The translations under genes were made by a program, and so were the position numbers. A stretch of DNA of 64,000 nt from positions 1,775,001 to 1,839,000 of the forward strand of contig NZ_CP162490.1 of the NCBI RefSeq assembly GCF_041245805.1, read 5' to 3'. The notes below the pieces were generated by a model that was not told the DNA's origin, ran no database searches, and saw only the letters and a list, made by a program, of their open reading frames with translations. This document shows positions 32,865-42,300 of the stretch, one piece after another. Each line of letters starts with the position of its first letter. The first letter of the stretch is position 1. The stretch comes from Xanthomonas sp. DAR 34887. GTDB lineage: Bacteria; Pseudomonadota; Gammaproteobacteria; Xanthomonadales; Xanthomonadaceae.

Positions 32865-34859
32865 TCAGTCGCCGCCGCTCGCGTCCACCCACACCCGCAT
32901 CTCGCCTTCGCCGCGGTTGGCCCAGGCGAAGTAGGGTACGAAGGTCAGGGTCTGTGCCTGTCGCGGCGGCGGCGGCGCGTCGTAGCGGTACAGCGGCACG
33001 GCGTCGGCCTGCGCATCGTCGTGGCCGTGCAGGCGTTCGCCTTCGGCCTGCAGCAGCACCTGGCCGGCCAGCGTGCCGCTGCCGGGCGCGGTGCGGATCG
33101 CCGCGTCGGCGGGCAGGCGCAGCTGGTGCAGGTGCGTGCCGTTGTCGGCCTGCTCCAGGCAATAGACCAGCGGCCCGCGCTGCAGCGCGACCTTGCCGGC
33201 CAGATGGCGCACGCGCGGGTGGCCGCTGACCCGCATCGGCGCCATCGGCAGATGCAGCTGCAGGGTGTCGCCGCGTTGCCAACGCCGGCGCAGCACGCAG
33301 TAGCCGTGCTGCAGATGCGCCTGGATCGCCACCGCTTCGCCGTTGAGCTGCAGGTGCGGCGCACGGCACCAGTCCGGCAGGCGCAGCGCCAGTGCGGCTT
33401 CGACCGCCGTTTCGCACTCCACGGTCAGGTCGATCCGGTCCTGCCACGGGTAGTCGCCGCGCTGTTGCACGTGCAGCGTCTTTCCGTCCACCTCGAACGC
33501 CGCGTCGCTGCCGACGTACAGGTTCACGTAGAGCGTGTCGTCGCGGCGGGTGTAGATGTAGTGGCCGAGCGAGGTCAGCACGCGGGCGATGTTCGGCGGG
33601 CAGCAGGCGCAGCCGAACCAGCGCTGGCGCACCGGCTTGACGTGGTCGAAGCCGTGGTTGCCGTGCACGGTGGGCGGATGCACTTCCAGCGGGTTGACGT
33701 AGAAGAAGTGACGCCCGTCCAGGGCCATGCCGGCCAGCACGGTGTTGTACAGCGCGCGCTCCATCACGTCGGCATAGCGGCTGTCCGGCGCCAGCTGCAG
33801 CATGCGGTTGGCGAACATCATCAGCCCGATCGAGGCGCAGCTCTCGTTGTAGGCGGTGTCGTTGGGCAGGTCGTAGTCGACGCTGAAGGCTTCGCCGTAG
33901 CTCTGCGCGCCGATCGCGCCGGTGAGGTACAACTGGCGCTGCGTGGTGTTCTCCCACAGCCGCTCGCAGGTCGCGCGCAGTGCGGCGTCGCCGCTGTGCC
34001 GCGCCAGGTGCGCCACGCCGGCGTACAGGTACACGAAGCGCACCGCGTGGCCGACCGCGGTGGTCTGCAGCGCCACCGGCAGGTGCGCCTGGCTGTAGGC
34101 CTTGTCTTCGATCATCCACGCCGGCCCGTGGCCGCCCCAGAAGAAGCTGCGACCGCGCTTTTCGTATTCTTCGTCGTAGTAGTGGGGGGTAGTGCCGCGC
34201 TGCTCGACGAAGTAGCGGGTCAGCGCCAGGTAGCGCGGCTCGCCGGTGGCTTCGTACAGGCGCATCAGCGCCAGCTCGATTTCCGGATGCCCGGGGTAGC
34301 CGTGCAACTGGTCCGGACCTGGGCCGAAGGTGGCGTCGATGTGATCGGCGAGCCGGCACACGATGTCCAGCAGCGCGCGCTTGCCGGTGGCCTGGTGGTA
34401 GGCGACGCCGGCCTCGATCATGTGCCCGGCGCAGTACAGCTCGTGGCATTCGGCCAGGTTGGTCCAGCGCTGTTCCGGCGCCTTCACCGTGAAGTAGGTG
34501 TTGAGGTAGCCGTCGGCCTGCTGGGCGGCGCCGATCAGCTCGATGGTGGCATCGGCGTCGCGTTCCAGCGCCGGATCCGGATGCTGCGCGAGCAGGTAGG
34601 CCACCGCTTCCAGCCACTTGGCCACGTCGCTGTCCTGGAACACCATGCCGTAGAACGCGCCATCGCTGCGCCCGGCGGCGATGCGGAAGTTCTCGATCGC
34701 GTGGCTGGGTTCGGCATCGGCGACGTTGTCGTTGAGCGCGTCCCACTGGTACGGCAGCACCACCTCCTGCACCAGGCGCTGGTAGCGCTGCCAGAACGGG
34801 TCGGCGATGCGCAGGCGGTCGAGCGGGAGTTCGGGCGGCGGGGCGAGCGAGTGCGGCAT
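32865..34859 (-). CDS. glycoside hydrolase family 127 (beta-L-arabinofuranosidase type)
   Basis: Enzyme of 664 residues without a signal peptide, so cytoplasmic. The family's zinc/cysteine centre is intact: Glu323 (YGEAFSVDYD), Glu339 and Cys341 (AYNESCASIG), and Cys419-Cys420 (CACCPPNIARV). These line up with Glu322, Glu338, Cys340, Cys417 and Cys418 of Bifidobacterium HypBA1, where a Cys acts as nucleophile. An (alpha/alpha)6 barrel spans about residues 15-430, followed by beta-sandwich domains. The start at 34859 was chosen because the frame upstream runs into the transporter gene. It is the second gene of an operon with the GPH symporter, 38 bases apart, opposite an AraC regulator. Release of L-arabinose from imported arabinofuranosides is the likely role. 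Confidence 0.9.
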   Translation of the reverse strand: MPHSLAPPPELPLDRLRIADPFWQRYQRLVQEVVLPYQWDALNDNVADAEPSHAIENFRIAAGRSDGAFYGMVFQDSDVAKWLEAVAYLLAQHPDPALERDADATIELIGAAQQADGYLNTYFTVKAPEQRWTNLAECHELYCAGHMIEAGVAYHQATGKRALLDIVCRLADHIDATFGPGPDQLHGYPGHPEIELALMRLYEATGEPRYLALTRYFVEQRGTTPHYYDEEYEKRGRSFFWGGHGPAWMIEDKAYSQAHLPVALQTTAVGHAVRFVYLYAGVAHLARHSGDAALRATCERLWENTTQRQLYLTGAIGAQSYGEAFSVDYDLPNDTAYNESCASIGLMMFANRMLQLAPDSRYADVMERALYNTVLAGMALDGRHFFYVNPLEVHPPTVHGNHGFDHVKPVRQRWFGCACCPPNIARVLTSLGHYIYTRRDDTLYVNLYVGSDAAFEVDGKTLHVQQRGDYPWQDRIDLTVECETAVEAALALRLPDWCRAPHLQLNGEAVAIQAHLQHGYCVLRRRWQRGDTLQLHLPMAPMRVSGHPRVRHLAGKVALQRGPLVYCLEQADNGTHLHQLRLPADAAIRTAPGSGTLAGQVLLQAEGERLHGHDDAQADAVPLYRYDAPPPPRQAQTLTFVPYFAWANRGEGEMRVWVDASGGD

Positions 34860-34897
34860 GTGAGGAGTCGATCCTGGGGAGAGGGGAGGGAAGGGCG

Positions 34898-36298
34898 TCA
34901 GTGCACCGGGCGCGCGGCCAGATCGGCGCCAATCTGGGCCAGCAGCGGCCGGCGCAGGCGGCAGCGGTAGATCACCGCGGCCAGCGCCAGGTGCAGCGCG
35001 GCGGGGATCAGCGTTTCCAGCAGGGTGATCGCCTGCAGCGAGGCAGCGGTCTGATGCTCGGCGCCGGCGCGGTAGCCCACGCGCACGAACAGGTAGCTGA
35101 TCACCACCGCGCTCGAGGCCCACGCCAGCTTGATGCAGAACAGGTTGAAGGCGAAGTTGATGCCGGAGGAACGGATGCGGTTCTTCCATGCGCCGTAGTC
35201 GTCGGCGAAGGCCATGATCGAGAAGTGCAGCGGCAGCGCGAAGCCCAGGACCAGGCAGTTGACGAAGATCAGCCCCAGCCACAGCGTCTGCTGCGCCGGC
35301 CCGGTGGGCATGCACCATTGCAGCACGCCCAGCGCGGCCAGCGCCAGGTTGGTGTGCAGGTACAGCGCCAGCGGATCGAAGCGGCGGCACAAGGCGTTGA
35401 CCACGATCGCGCCGAGCACCGTGGCCAGCGCCACCATCGCGAAGAACAGCGAGGTGTAGCCGGCGCCGCCGCCGAGCACGTAAGTGATGAAATACAGATA
35501 GCCGCCGCCGCGGATGTTGAACACGTTGATCAGCAGGAACGACATCAGCAGCACCAGCCGCATCTGGTCGTTGCGCAGCAGCCCGCGCAGATGCTCGCCG
35601 ATGCCGGCCTCGCCCAGCAGGCTGACCGGCACGCGCTCGCGCACGGCGAAGAAGCAGCACAGGAACATCGCCACCGCCAGCACGCTGAGCAGGCCCACGC
35701 CGAGCTGGTAGCCGTGCGCGGCATCGCCATTGCCGAGCACCCGCACCAGCCATGGCAGCCCAACCGAGACCAGGAAGCCGGCGATGCCGCACAGCACGAA
35801 GCGCCACGACTGCGCCGACACCACTTCGCGGTGGTCGCCGGTCATGCTGTTGATCAGCGCGCAATACGGCACGTTGATCGCGGTGTAGCACAGCGACAGC
35901 AGGAAATAGCTGGCGAAGGCGTAGGCGACCTTGGCCGAGTAGCTCAGCTGCGGGGTGCTGAAGGTCAGCACGCAGGCGATGCCGATCGGCAGTGCGATCC
36001 ACAGCTGCCAGCCGCGGAAGCGGCCCCAGCGGCTGCGGGTGCGGTCGGCGAGCAGGCCCATCAGCGGATCGGAGACCGCGTCGGCGATGCGCAGCACGGT
36101 GAACAGCGTCCCGACCAGCGCCGGGGTCAGGCCGAACACGTCGGTGTAGAAGAACGTAAGGAAATTGGCGATCAGGCAGGTGACGATGGTGCCGCCGGCA
36201 TCGCCCAGGCCGTAGCCGAACTTTTCCAGGCGCGAGAGTCGGTGCGAGGCGGCCGGTTCGGCGCCTGCGGCAACGGGGCCAACGGCGGTCGCATTCAA
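34898..36298 (-). CDS. GPH family sugar:cation symporter (MelB-like MFS)
   Basis: Inner-membrane glycoside-pentoside-hexuronide transporter of 466 residues with twelve membrane segments. The N-terminal part shows the family patterns YGLGDAGGTIV, LRIADAVSDPLMGLLADRT and SRWGRFRGW, which contain the conserved Asp pairs of MelB cation coupling. It probably imports arabinofuranosyl oligosaccharides or conjugates for the GH127 enzyme encoded 38 bases downstream. The divergent AraC-family gene starts 193 bases away and is the probable regulator. Confidence 0.9.
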   Translation of the reverse strand: MNATAVGPVAAGAEPAASHRLSRLEKFGYGLGDAGGTIVTCLIANFLTFFYTDVFGLTPALVGTLFTVLRIADAVSDPLMGLLADRTRSRWGRFRGWQLWIALPIGIACVLTFSTPQLSYSAKVAYAFASYFLLSLCYTAINVPYCALINSMTGDHREVVSAQSWRFVLCGIAGFLVSVGLPWLVRVLGNGDAAHGYQLGVGLLSVLAVAMFLCCFFAVRERVPVSLLGEAGIGEHLRGLLRNDQMRLVLLMSFLLINVFNIRGGGYLYFITYVLGGGAGYTSLFFAMVALATVLGAIVVNALCRRFDPLALYLHTNLALAALGVLQWCMPTGPAQQTLWLGLIFVNCLVLGFALPLHFSIMAFADDYGAWKNRIRSSGINFAFNLFCIKLAWASSAVVISYLFVRVGYRAGAEHQTAASLQAITLLETLIPAALHLALAAVIYRCRLRRPLLAQIGADLAARPVH

Positions 36299-36376
36299 CG
36301 GGACGGTTCCTGGCGGGCGCGGGGTGCGGCGTCACTGCAAAGTCGCATGCCGCCGACAGCGGAACAAGAGCCGGTG

Positions 36377-36392
36377 CGGTATAAAAACGGTA
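36377..36392. promoter_or_regulatory. candidate AraC-type direct repeat (CGGTA x2, 11-bp period)
   Basis: CGGTA at 36377-36381 and 36388-36392 are separated by TAAAAA, a period of one helical turn, in the 192-base region between the divergent symporter and AraC genes. AraC proteins often bind such half-sites. The assignment is positional inference. Confidence 0.35.
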
Positions 36393-36490
36393 CGATTCCG
36401 ACCTGCGCGGCCGCGGTGGCGCCCGCACCGACGCCGCGCCTTATTTGCTGCAGTGCAGCGTGCCATGCTCGCCGGGGAGACGCTTCCGAC

Positions 36491-37309
36491 ATGCTCGAAC
36501 TCGCAGTCGCCTATCCGATCCGGGTCCAGAACGGCGGCCTGTTCATTTCGCGCGGGGTCGGCGCGCATCCGACGCGGGTGATCCAGTCCTACGAGCTGAT
36601 CTTCGTCGAGCGCGGCACCTTGTCGATCCGCGAGCAGGACGAGGATTTCCACATCGGCCCCGGCGAGACCCTGATCCTGTGGCCGGGCCGCGAACATGCC
36701 GGCCTGGGCCGCTTTTCCGACGAGCTGCGGTTCTACTGGGTGCATTTCGAACTGGCGCCGAGCGCGGTCGCCGCGGACGAGGCGACGCTGCTGTCGATGC
36801 CGCAGCGCACCGCGATCCGCGACCCGGAGCGGTTCGTCGGCCTGTTCCGCTGGTTCCTCAGCGAGCAGGAAGAACGGCGCACCTTGCCGATGCTGGAGCC
36901 GATCGTGCTGTCGATGCTGCAATGCGTGGCCGGCGCCTGGCCCGATCCGCACGACTCCGATCGCGCCGGAGTCGCGCTGGCGTACCGCGCCAAGCAGCTG
37001 ATCGGCACCCAGTTCCACACCGCGCTCACCGCCTCCACGCTGGCCGCGCAGCTGCATTGCAACCCGGACTACCTGGGCCGCATCTACCGCCGCGCGTTCG
37101 GCACCACGCTGACCGAGGCGATCCATCGCCAGCGCATCGCCTTCGCCGAGAAGTTGCTGCTGGTGAACACCTGCACCGTCGACGAAGTCGCGCAGCGCGC
37201 CGGCTTCAGCGATGGCGGCTATTTCCGCCGCATCTTCCGCCAGCGCCTGGGCATGACCCCGAGTGCGTATCGGCGGCTGTATTGCAAGGAGCACATCAAC
37301 TCGGGGTGA
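36491..37309 (+). CDS. AraC family transcriptional regulator
   Basis: Regulator of 272 residues: an N-terminal AraC-type cupin ligand domain (FVERGTLSIREQDEDFHIGP, LILWPGREHAGL, WVHFEL) and a C-terminal double helix-turn-helix (LAAQLHCNPDYLGRIYRRAF, then TVDEVAQRAGFSDGGYFRRI and FRQRLGMTPSAYRR). It is divergent from the GPH symporter and GH127 genes, so it should activate arabinofuranoside use in response to an imported sugar. The start at 36491 is preceded by GGGGAGACG. The same frame is open far upstream, but that part is antisense to the symporter gene and is rejected. Confidence 0.9.
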   Translation: MLELAVAYPIRVQNGGLFISRGVGAHPTRVIQSYELIFVERGTLSIREQDEDFHIGPGETLILWPGREHAGLGRFSDELRFYWVHFELAPSAVAADEATLLSMPQRTAIRDPERFVGLFRWFLSEQEERRTLPMLEPIVLSMLQCVAGAWPDPHDSDRAGVALAYRAKQLIGTQFHTALTASTLAAQLHCNPDYLGRIYRRAFGTTLTEAIHRQRIAFAEKLLLVNTCTVDEVAQRAGFSDGGYFRRIFRQRLGMTPSAYRRLYCKEHINSG

Positions 37310-37376
37310 GCGCGGGCTCGGCGCGGCCTACACAGCGCCTTGCCTAGACTGCGCCGATCTTCCGGGGAGCGTGGGC

Positions 37377-38933
37377 ATGAAGAAGGCGCTGAAATGGGGC
37401 GGTGTGGCGGTGGCGGCATTCCTGCTGGCCTCGCTGGCGGCGCTGTACGGCTACGGCCGCTTCGCCGACCGCGCGCAGGGGCGGGCCAGCCATGCCTTGC
37501 CGGCGACCGCGCTGCGCACCCCGATCGACCGGGTGGTGGCGCCGCTGACCGCCGCACATCCCGGGCACAGCGGCATGGTGATCCTGCCCGACAACGTCGA
37601 GGCGTTCGCGGTGCGCGCGGCGGCCGCGCGCGCGGCCGGGCGCAGCCTGGACCTGCAGTACTACATCTGGCATGCCGATTTCACCGGCAACCTGCTCTAC
37701 AACGAGCTGTTGCGCGCCGCCGACCGCGGCGTGCGGGTGCGCCTGCTGCTGGACGACATGAACGTGCACGGCAGCAAATCGGTGCTGGCCGCGCTGGACC
37801 GCCACCCGCTGATCGAGGTGCGGCTGTTCAATCCGACCCGCGCCCGCGAAGGCACGCTGATGCGCGGCGTGGAACTGGTGCTGCGGTTCTTCAGCGTCAA
37901 CCGGCGCATGCACAACAAGGCCTGGATCGCCGACGGGCGCATGGCGGTGGTGGGTGGGCGCAACGTCGGCGACGAATACTTCGATGCCGCGCGCGATACC
38001 AATTTCATGGATACGGATGTGGCGGTGGTCGGGCCGGCGGTGACGCAGGCCGAGCAGATCTTCGACGCCTACTGGAACAGCCGCACCGCAGTGCCGCTCG
38101 GCGCGCTGGTGCAGGCCGACCCGGAGGCGCTGCCCAGGCTGCGCGCCAGCATCGATGCCGGGTTGGGCTCGGCGCGGGCGCATCCCTACGTACAGCGCCT
38201 GCGGCAGGCGCCCAGCGTGCGCAACCTGGTCGAAGGCGAGCGCCCGATCCACTGGAGCGCCGAGGCGTCGATCGTGTCCGACCCGCCGGAAAAGGCCGAA
38301 GGCGCGCCGCCGCGCGCGGACTGGATGACGCCGCGGCTGGTCGGCGAGATGGCGCGCGCGCAGCGCGAACTGGCGCTGATCTCGCCGTACTTCGTGCCGG
38401 GCGCGGAGGGCATGCGCTGGATCGGCCAGCTGCGCCAGCGTGGCGTTGCGGTCGGCGTGCTGACCAATTCGCTGGCGGCCAACGACGTGATCGCGGTGCA
38501 TGGCGGCTATGCCGGCTACCGGGTGCCGCTGCTGCGCCAGGGCGTGGCGCTGTTCGAACTCAAGCCGCAGGGCGATCCGGGCGGCAGCCTGTTCGGCTCG
38601 AGCGGCGCCAGCCTGCACACCAAGGCGTTCGTGGTCGATGGGCAGGAAGGCTTCATCGGCTCGTTCAATCTCGATCCGCGCTCGATGAATCTCAATACCG
38701 AGATGGGCTTGCTGTTCCGCGACCGCACGGCGGCGGCCGAACTCGAGCGGCTGTACCGGACCAAGGTGTCGGCGCCGGTCAGTTACCGACTGGCGTTGCA
38801 GGACGGGGAGTTGCGCTGGCACGACGCGGCGGTGCGGCCGCCGAAGACCTGGGAGCGCGAGCCGGAAGCCGGCCTCTGGCGGCGTGCGGCGGCACGGGTG
38901 ATCGGCTGGTTGCCGGTGGAGTCGCAGTTGTAG
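37377..38933 (+). CDS. phospholipase D/cardiolipin synthase C-like protein
   Basis: Membrane-anchored protein of 518 residues: an N-terminal membrane segment (LKWGGVAVAAFLLASLAALY) and two phospholipase D domains. Both HKD motifs are intact: MHNKAWIADGRMAVVGGRN (about residues 178-196) and LHTKAFVVDGQEGFIGSFN (about residues 417-435). LDLQYYIWHADFTGNLLY and VRLLLDDMN are typical of the ClsC branch, which makes cardiolipin from phosphatidylglycerol and phosphatidylethanolamine in E. coli. A partner like E. coli YmdB is not visible nearby. A short purine run GGGGAG lies about 9 bases before the ATG. A hairpin repeat follows the stop. Confidence 0.87.
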   Translation: MKKALKWGGVAVAAFLLASLAALYGYGRFADRAQGRASHALPATALRTPIDRVVAPLTAAHPGHSGMVILPDNVEAFAVRAAAARAAGRSLDLQYYIWHADFTGNLLYNELLRAADRGVRVRLLLDDMNVHGSKSVLAALDRHPLIEVRLFNPTRAREGTLMRGVELVLRFFSVNRRMHNKAWIADGRMAVVGGRNVGDEYFDAARDTNFMDTDVAVVGPAVTQAEQIFDAYWNSRTAVPLGALVQADPEALPRLRASIDAGLGSARAHPYVQRLRQAPSVRNLVEGERPIHWSAEASIVSDPPEKAEGAPPRADWMTPRLVGEMARAQRELALISPYFVPGAEGMRWIGQLRQRGVAVGVLTNSLAANDVIAVHGGYAGYRVPLLRQGVALFELKPQGDPGGSLFGSSGASLHTKAFVVDGQEGFIGSFNLDPRSMNLNTEMGLLFRDRTAAAELERLYRTKVSAPVSYRLALQDGELRWHDAAVRPPKTWEREPEAGLWRRAAARVIGWLPVESQL

Positions 38934-38949
38934 GGCGATGCCTGCGCAT

Positions 38950-39028
38950 CCTGTAGGAGCGGCTTCAGCCGCGACAGGCGATAGGTGGTACCGACTGAGT
39001 CTGTCGCGGCTGAAGCCGCTCCTACAGG
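38950..39028. repeat. 28-bp inverted hairpin repeat between convergent genes
   Basis: Arms 38950-38977 and 39001-39028 are complementary over 28 bases, with AGCGGCTTCAGCCGC cores. It separates the convergent phospholipase D-like gene and cheB and probably ends the chemotaxis transcript. Confidence 0.9.
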
Positions 39029-39054
39029 GGCAGCATTTCTGTGTGGAGACTGGG

Positions 39055-40134
39055 CTAGGTCAGCTGCTGCACGATCTCGCGCGCCATCGAACCCAGCGGC
39101 AGGATCTTTTCCGCGCCGCCGCGCTTGATCGCTTCCTTGGGCATGCCGAACACCACGCTGCTCTGTTCGTCCTGGGCCACGGTGCGCGCGCCGGCCTGGC
39201 GCATCTCCAGCAGGCCGACCGCGCCGTCGTCGCCCATGCCGGTCATGATGATGCCCAGCGCATTGCCGCCGGCGGCGCGCGCGGCGGAACGGAACAGCAC
39301 GTCCACCGACGGCCGGTGCCGGTTCACCGGCGGCCCGTCCACCACCTCGACGAAATACTGCGCGCCGCTGCGGCGCAGCAGCATGTGCTTGCCGCCGGGC
39401 GCGATCAGCGCCCGGCCCGGGACCACGCGGTCGTTGTTGGCCGCTTCCTTCACCGCGATCTGGCACAGGCTGTCCAGCCGCGCGGCGAACGCGGCGGTGA
39501 ACTTCTCCGGCATGTGCTGGACGATGACGATGCCGGGGCTGACCCGCGGCAGCGCGGTCAGCACTTCCTCCAGCGCCTGGGTGCCGCCGGTGGAGGTGCC
39601 GATCGCGATCACCCGTTCGGTGGTCTGCGCCAACGGGCGCCCGCCCTGCGCCGGCAGGATCACGTCGGCGTTGTGCTTGACCTCCGCTTCCACCGCCGGC
39701 GCGGCGCTGCGCGCGGCCAGGCGCTTGACGTTGGCGCGCGCGGCGGTGCGCACGGTGGCGACGAGTTCGTCGGCCGAATCGGTGAGGAACTGCTTCAGCC
39801 CGAGCTTGGGCTTGGTCACCACCGCCACCGCGCCGGCGGCCAGTGCATCCATGGTCACCCGCGCGCCCTTTTCGGTGAGGGTGGAGCAGATCACCACGGG
39901 GGTGGGGCGCTCGCTCATGATCTTGCGCAGGAAGGTGATGCCGTCCATCTTCGGCATTTCCACGTCCAGCACGATCACGTCCGGCCATTGCTGGCGCATC
40001 TTGTCGATCGCCAGCAGCGGATCGGCGGCGGCGGCGATCACCTCGATCCCGGGCGCCTCGTTGAGCACCGCCACCAGCACCTGGCGCACTACCGCCGAAT
40101 CGTCGACCACCATGGCCTTGATCGTCGTCGTCAT
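39055..40134 (-). CDS. cheB: chemotaxis protein-glutamate methylesterase/deamidase CheB
   Basis: Receptor-modifying response regulator of 359 residues. The N-terminal receiver domain has the acidic pair VVDDSAVVRQ and phosphoacceptor Asp57 in VLDVEMPKMDG. After a linker (about residues 130-172) the methylesterase domain carries Ser181 (IGTSTGGTQ), His207 (IVQHMPEKF) and Asp302/303 (MTGMGDDGAVG). CheB removes methyl groups placed by CheR, closing the adaptation loop for the three receptors encoded upstream. It is the last gene of the nine-gene operon, 31 bases after cheR. Confidence 0.96.
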   Translation of the reverse strand: MTTTIKAMVVDDSAVVRQVLVAVLNEAPGIEVIAAAADPLLAIDKMRQQWPDVIVLDVEMPKMDGITFLRKIMSERPTPVVICSTLTEKGARVTMDALAAGAVAVVTKPKLGLKQFLTDSADELVATVRTAARANVKRLAARSAAPAVEAEVKHNADVILPAQGGRPLAQTTERVIAIGTSTGGTQALEEVLTALPRVSPGIVIVQHMPEKFTAAFAARLDSLCQIAVKEAANNDRVVPGRALIAPGGKHMLLRRSGAQYFVEVVDGPPVNRHRPSVDVLFRSAARAAGGNALGIIMTGMGDDGAVGLLEMRQAGARTVAQDEQSSVVFGMPKEAIKRGGAEKILPLGSMAREIVQQLT

Positions 40135-40165
40135 CGGTCGTTCCTTGGAAAAGCGGCAGCAGGGT

Positions 40166-40972
40166 TCATGGTTTGCGATAGACCGACGGCGCCACCTGCA
40201 CGACCTCGTTGTTGACGTCGTTGAGGCTTTCCGAGTGGCCGATGCAGAAGATGCCGCCGCGCTTGAGCACCGACAGCACCCGCGCGACCACCTCGCGCTT
40301 GGTCTGGCCGTTGAAGTAGATCATCACGTTGCGCAGGAAGATCACGTCGAACTGGCCGAGGTTGGGCAGCGTCGCATTGAGGTTGGCGTGCAGGAAGCGC
40401 ACGTGGTCGCGCAGCTTGCGGTCGATCAGCAGGCTGCCTTCGTATTCGCCGCGGCCTTTCAGGCAGTAGCGCTTGAGCAGCGCCGGCGGCATGTGCTCGA
40501 TGCGCTGCAGCGGATAGTGGCCGGTGCGCGCCTTGGCCAGCACGCGGGTGCTGATGTCGGTGCCGACCACTTCGTAGGGGCGTCCCTGCAGCGCGTCGTC
40601 CAGCACCATCGCCATGCTGTAGGCCTCCTCGCCGGTGGAACTGGCCGCGCTCCAGATGCGCAACGGCGCGCTGCCCTTGTGCTCCAGGGCCAGCTTGCGC
40701 AGCAGTTCGAAGTGCTTGGGCTCGCGGAAGAAGTAGGTCTCGTTGGTGGTCAGCAGGTCGATCGCGGTCTGCACTTCGCCGCTGCCTTCGCGGCTTTCCA
40801 GCAGCTTCAGGTACTGGGTGTAGGTCTGCAGCGAGTGCGCCTTCAGGCGCTTGCCCAGGCGCCCGCACAGCATCGCCTTCTTGGCCGGGGAAATGGTGAT
40901 GCCGGCCGCGTCGAAGATGAAGCGCTGGAACTTGCCGAATTCCTGCTCGGTGATGGTGTCGGTGCTGGTCAT
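40166..40972 (-). CDS. cheR: chemotaxis protein methyltransferase CheR
   Basis: SAM-dependent receptor glutamate methyltransferase of 268 residues. The N-terminal helical domain (FQRFIFDAAGITISPAKKAML) precedes the Rossmann domain with IWSAASSTGEEAYSMAM (SAM-binding) and VIFLRNVMIYF; a tip insertion of the kind that binds receptor C-terminal pentapeptides lies between the early strands. All three receptors in this operon end with an NWETF-like tail that could recruit it. It is 13 bases downstream of the REC-EAL gene. Confidence 0.95.
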   Translation of the reverse strand: MTSTDTITEQEFGKFQRFIFDAAGITISPAKKAMLCGRLGKRLKAHSLQTYTQYLKLLESREGSGEVQTAIDLLTTNETYFFREPKHFELLRKLALEHKGSAPLRIWSAASSTGEEAYSMAMVLDDALQGRPYEVVGTDISTRVLAKARTGHYPLQRIEHMPPALLKRYCLKGRGEYEGSLLIDRKLRDHVRFLHANLNATLPNLGQFDVIFLRNVMIYFNGQTKREVVARVLSVLKRGGIFCIGHSESLNDVNNEVVQVAPSVYRKP

Positions 40973-40985
40973 GATGGTCCGGAAG

Positions 40986-42239
40986 TCAGTGATGCGGCGC
41001 TTGCGCCGAAGTGGGGCCGTGTTCCTGCAGGCGGGTCTGGTGCTCGATCAGCCAGTTGGTCAGCGCGCCGCCGCCCATCGGCCGCGCCAGCAGATAGCCC
41101 TGGCCCAGGTCGCAACCCAGTTCCTGCAGCAATTGCCAGTCCTCGACCGTCTCGATGCCTTCGGCGACGGTGCTCAGGCCCAGCCGTTGCGCCATGCCCA
41201 GCGCCGATTCCAGCACCGTGCGCAGATTGCGGCTGCGGTGTGCGTCGTGCACGAAGATGCGGTCGATCTTCAGTTCGGTGAAGGGGATGCGGGTCAGCTG
41301 CTGCAGCGAGGAAAAGCCGGTGCCGTAGTCGTCCAGCGACAGGCCGAAACCCTGCAGCCGCAGCCGCGCCAGCATGCCCAGCGCGCTGGCCTCGACCAGC
41401 GAGCTTTCGGTGATCTCCAGGATCACGTCGGCCGGCACTAGCCCGTGGCGGCGCAGTTGGGTATGCAGTTCGTCGAGCAGTCCCGGGTCCTGCAGCAGGC
41501 ACGGCGACAGATTGATCGCCAGGGTCAGGCGGAAGCCGGATTGCTTCCAGGTCGCCAGCCGCGCCATCGCCTGGTCGGCGACGCTGGCGGTCAGCGCATG
41601 GATCAGGCCTTCGCGTTCGGCCAGGGCGATGAAGCGGTCCGGCGCGATCTGCCCGTTCTGCGGATGCCGCCAGCGCGCCAGCGCTTCCACGCCGCCGACC
41701 TGGCCGCTGCGCATGTCCACCTTAGGCTGGTAGGCCACTTCGATGTCGCCGCGGCGCAGCGCCTCGTGCAGCATCGCCGCGTCGGTGGAGTCGCCGGCGC
41801 CGGCGTCGTTGCGCGCGGCCGTCGGCGGCTGCGGGTGCGCCTGCAACGCCGCATCGAGCTCGGCTGCACGCAGCGGCTTTTCCAGGCCGGCCAACACCTG
41901 CAGGCCGCTCGCGCGCCCGACCTGCAGCACCGAATCGATCAGCGCCGCGCCGCGTTGCGAAGCGACCACGATCGGCACGCGCACGTTGCAGCGCGCCAGC
42001 GCATCGAGCAGCTGCACGCCGTCCATGCCGGGCATTTCCAGATCCACGATCAACAGCCCCGGCGCCGGTCCCTGGCTCACCCGCGCCAGCGCCGCGTGGC
42101 CGTCCGGCACGCCCTCCACCGCCACCGCGCCCAGCCGCAGGCACAGGGCGAGCGCGTGCTCGCGCTGGACATGGCTGTCGTCGACGACCAGGACCGTACC
42201 GAATTGGCTGAGCGTGGCGATTTCGGGGACGAGCGACAT
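40986..42239 (-). CDS. REC-EAL response regulator, predicted c-di-GMP phosphodiesterase
   Basis: Two-domain protein of 417 residues. The N-terminal receiver has VVDDSHVQRE, Asp66 in LLIVDLEMPGMDG and Lys121 (GLEKPL). A short linker precedes an EAL domain (about residues 155-400) whose catalytic and metal-binding residues look complete: E185-A-L187 (GGVEALARWRHP), Asn in LAINLSP, Glu in ILEITESS, Asp-Asp in LDDYGTGFSSL, Lys in ELKIDR, and Glu in AEGIET. It is therefore likely an active phosphodiesterase controlled by CheA phosphotransfer, linking chemotaxis signalling to c-di-GMP. The start at 42239 gives the receiver directly; an ATG at 42383 would read into cheW. No stand-alone CheY is present in the window. 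Confidence 0.9.
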   Translation of the reverse strand: MSLVPEIATLSQFGTVLVVDDSHVQREHALALCLRLGAVAVEGVPDGHAALARVSQGPAPGLLIVDLEMPGMDGVQLLDALARCNVRVPIVVASQRGAALIDSVLQVGRASGLQVLAGLEKPLRAAELDAALQAHPQPPTAARNDAGAGDSTDAAMLHEALRRGDIEVAYQPKVDMRSGQVGGVEALARWRHPQNGQIAPDRFIALAEREGLIHALTASVADQAMARLATWKQSGFRLTLAINLSPCLLQDPGLLDELHTQLRRHGLVPADVILEITESSLVEASALGMLARLRLQGFGLSLDDYGTGFSSLQQLTRIPFTELKIDRIFVHDAHRSRNLRTVLESALGMAQRLGLSTVAEGIETVEDWQLLQELGCDLGQGYLLARPMGGGALTNWLIEHQTRLQEHGPTSAQAPHH

Positions 42240-42300
42240 GCGGATTCCGTCGGTGGACAAGGGCTGGGCGCGGCGCGAAGCGCCACGCCACACGGGGAAC

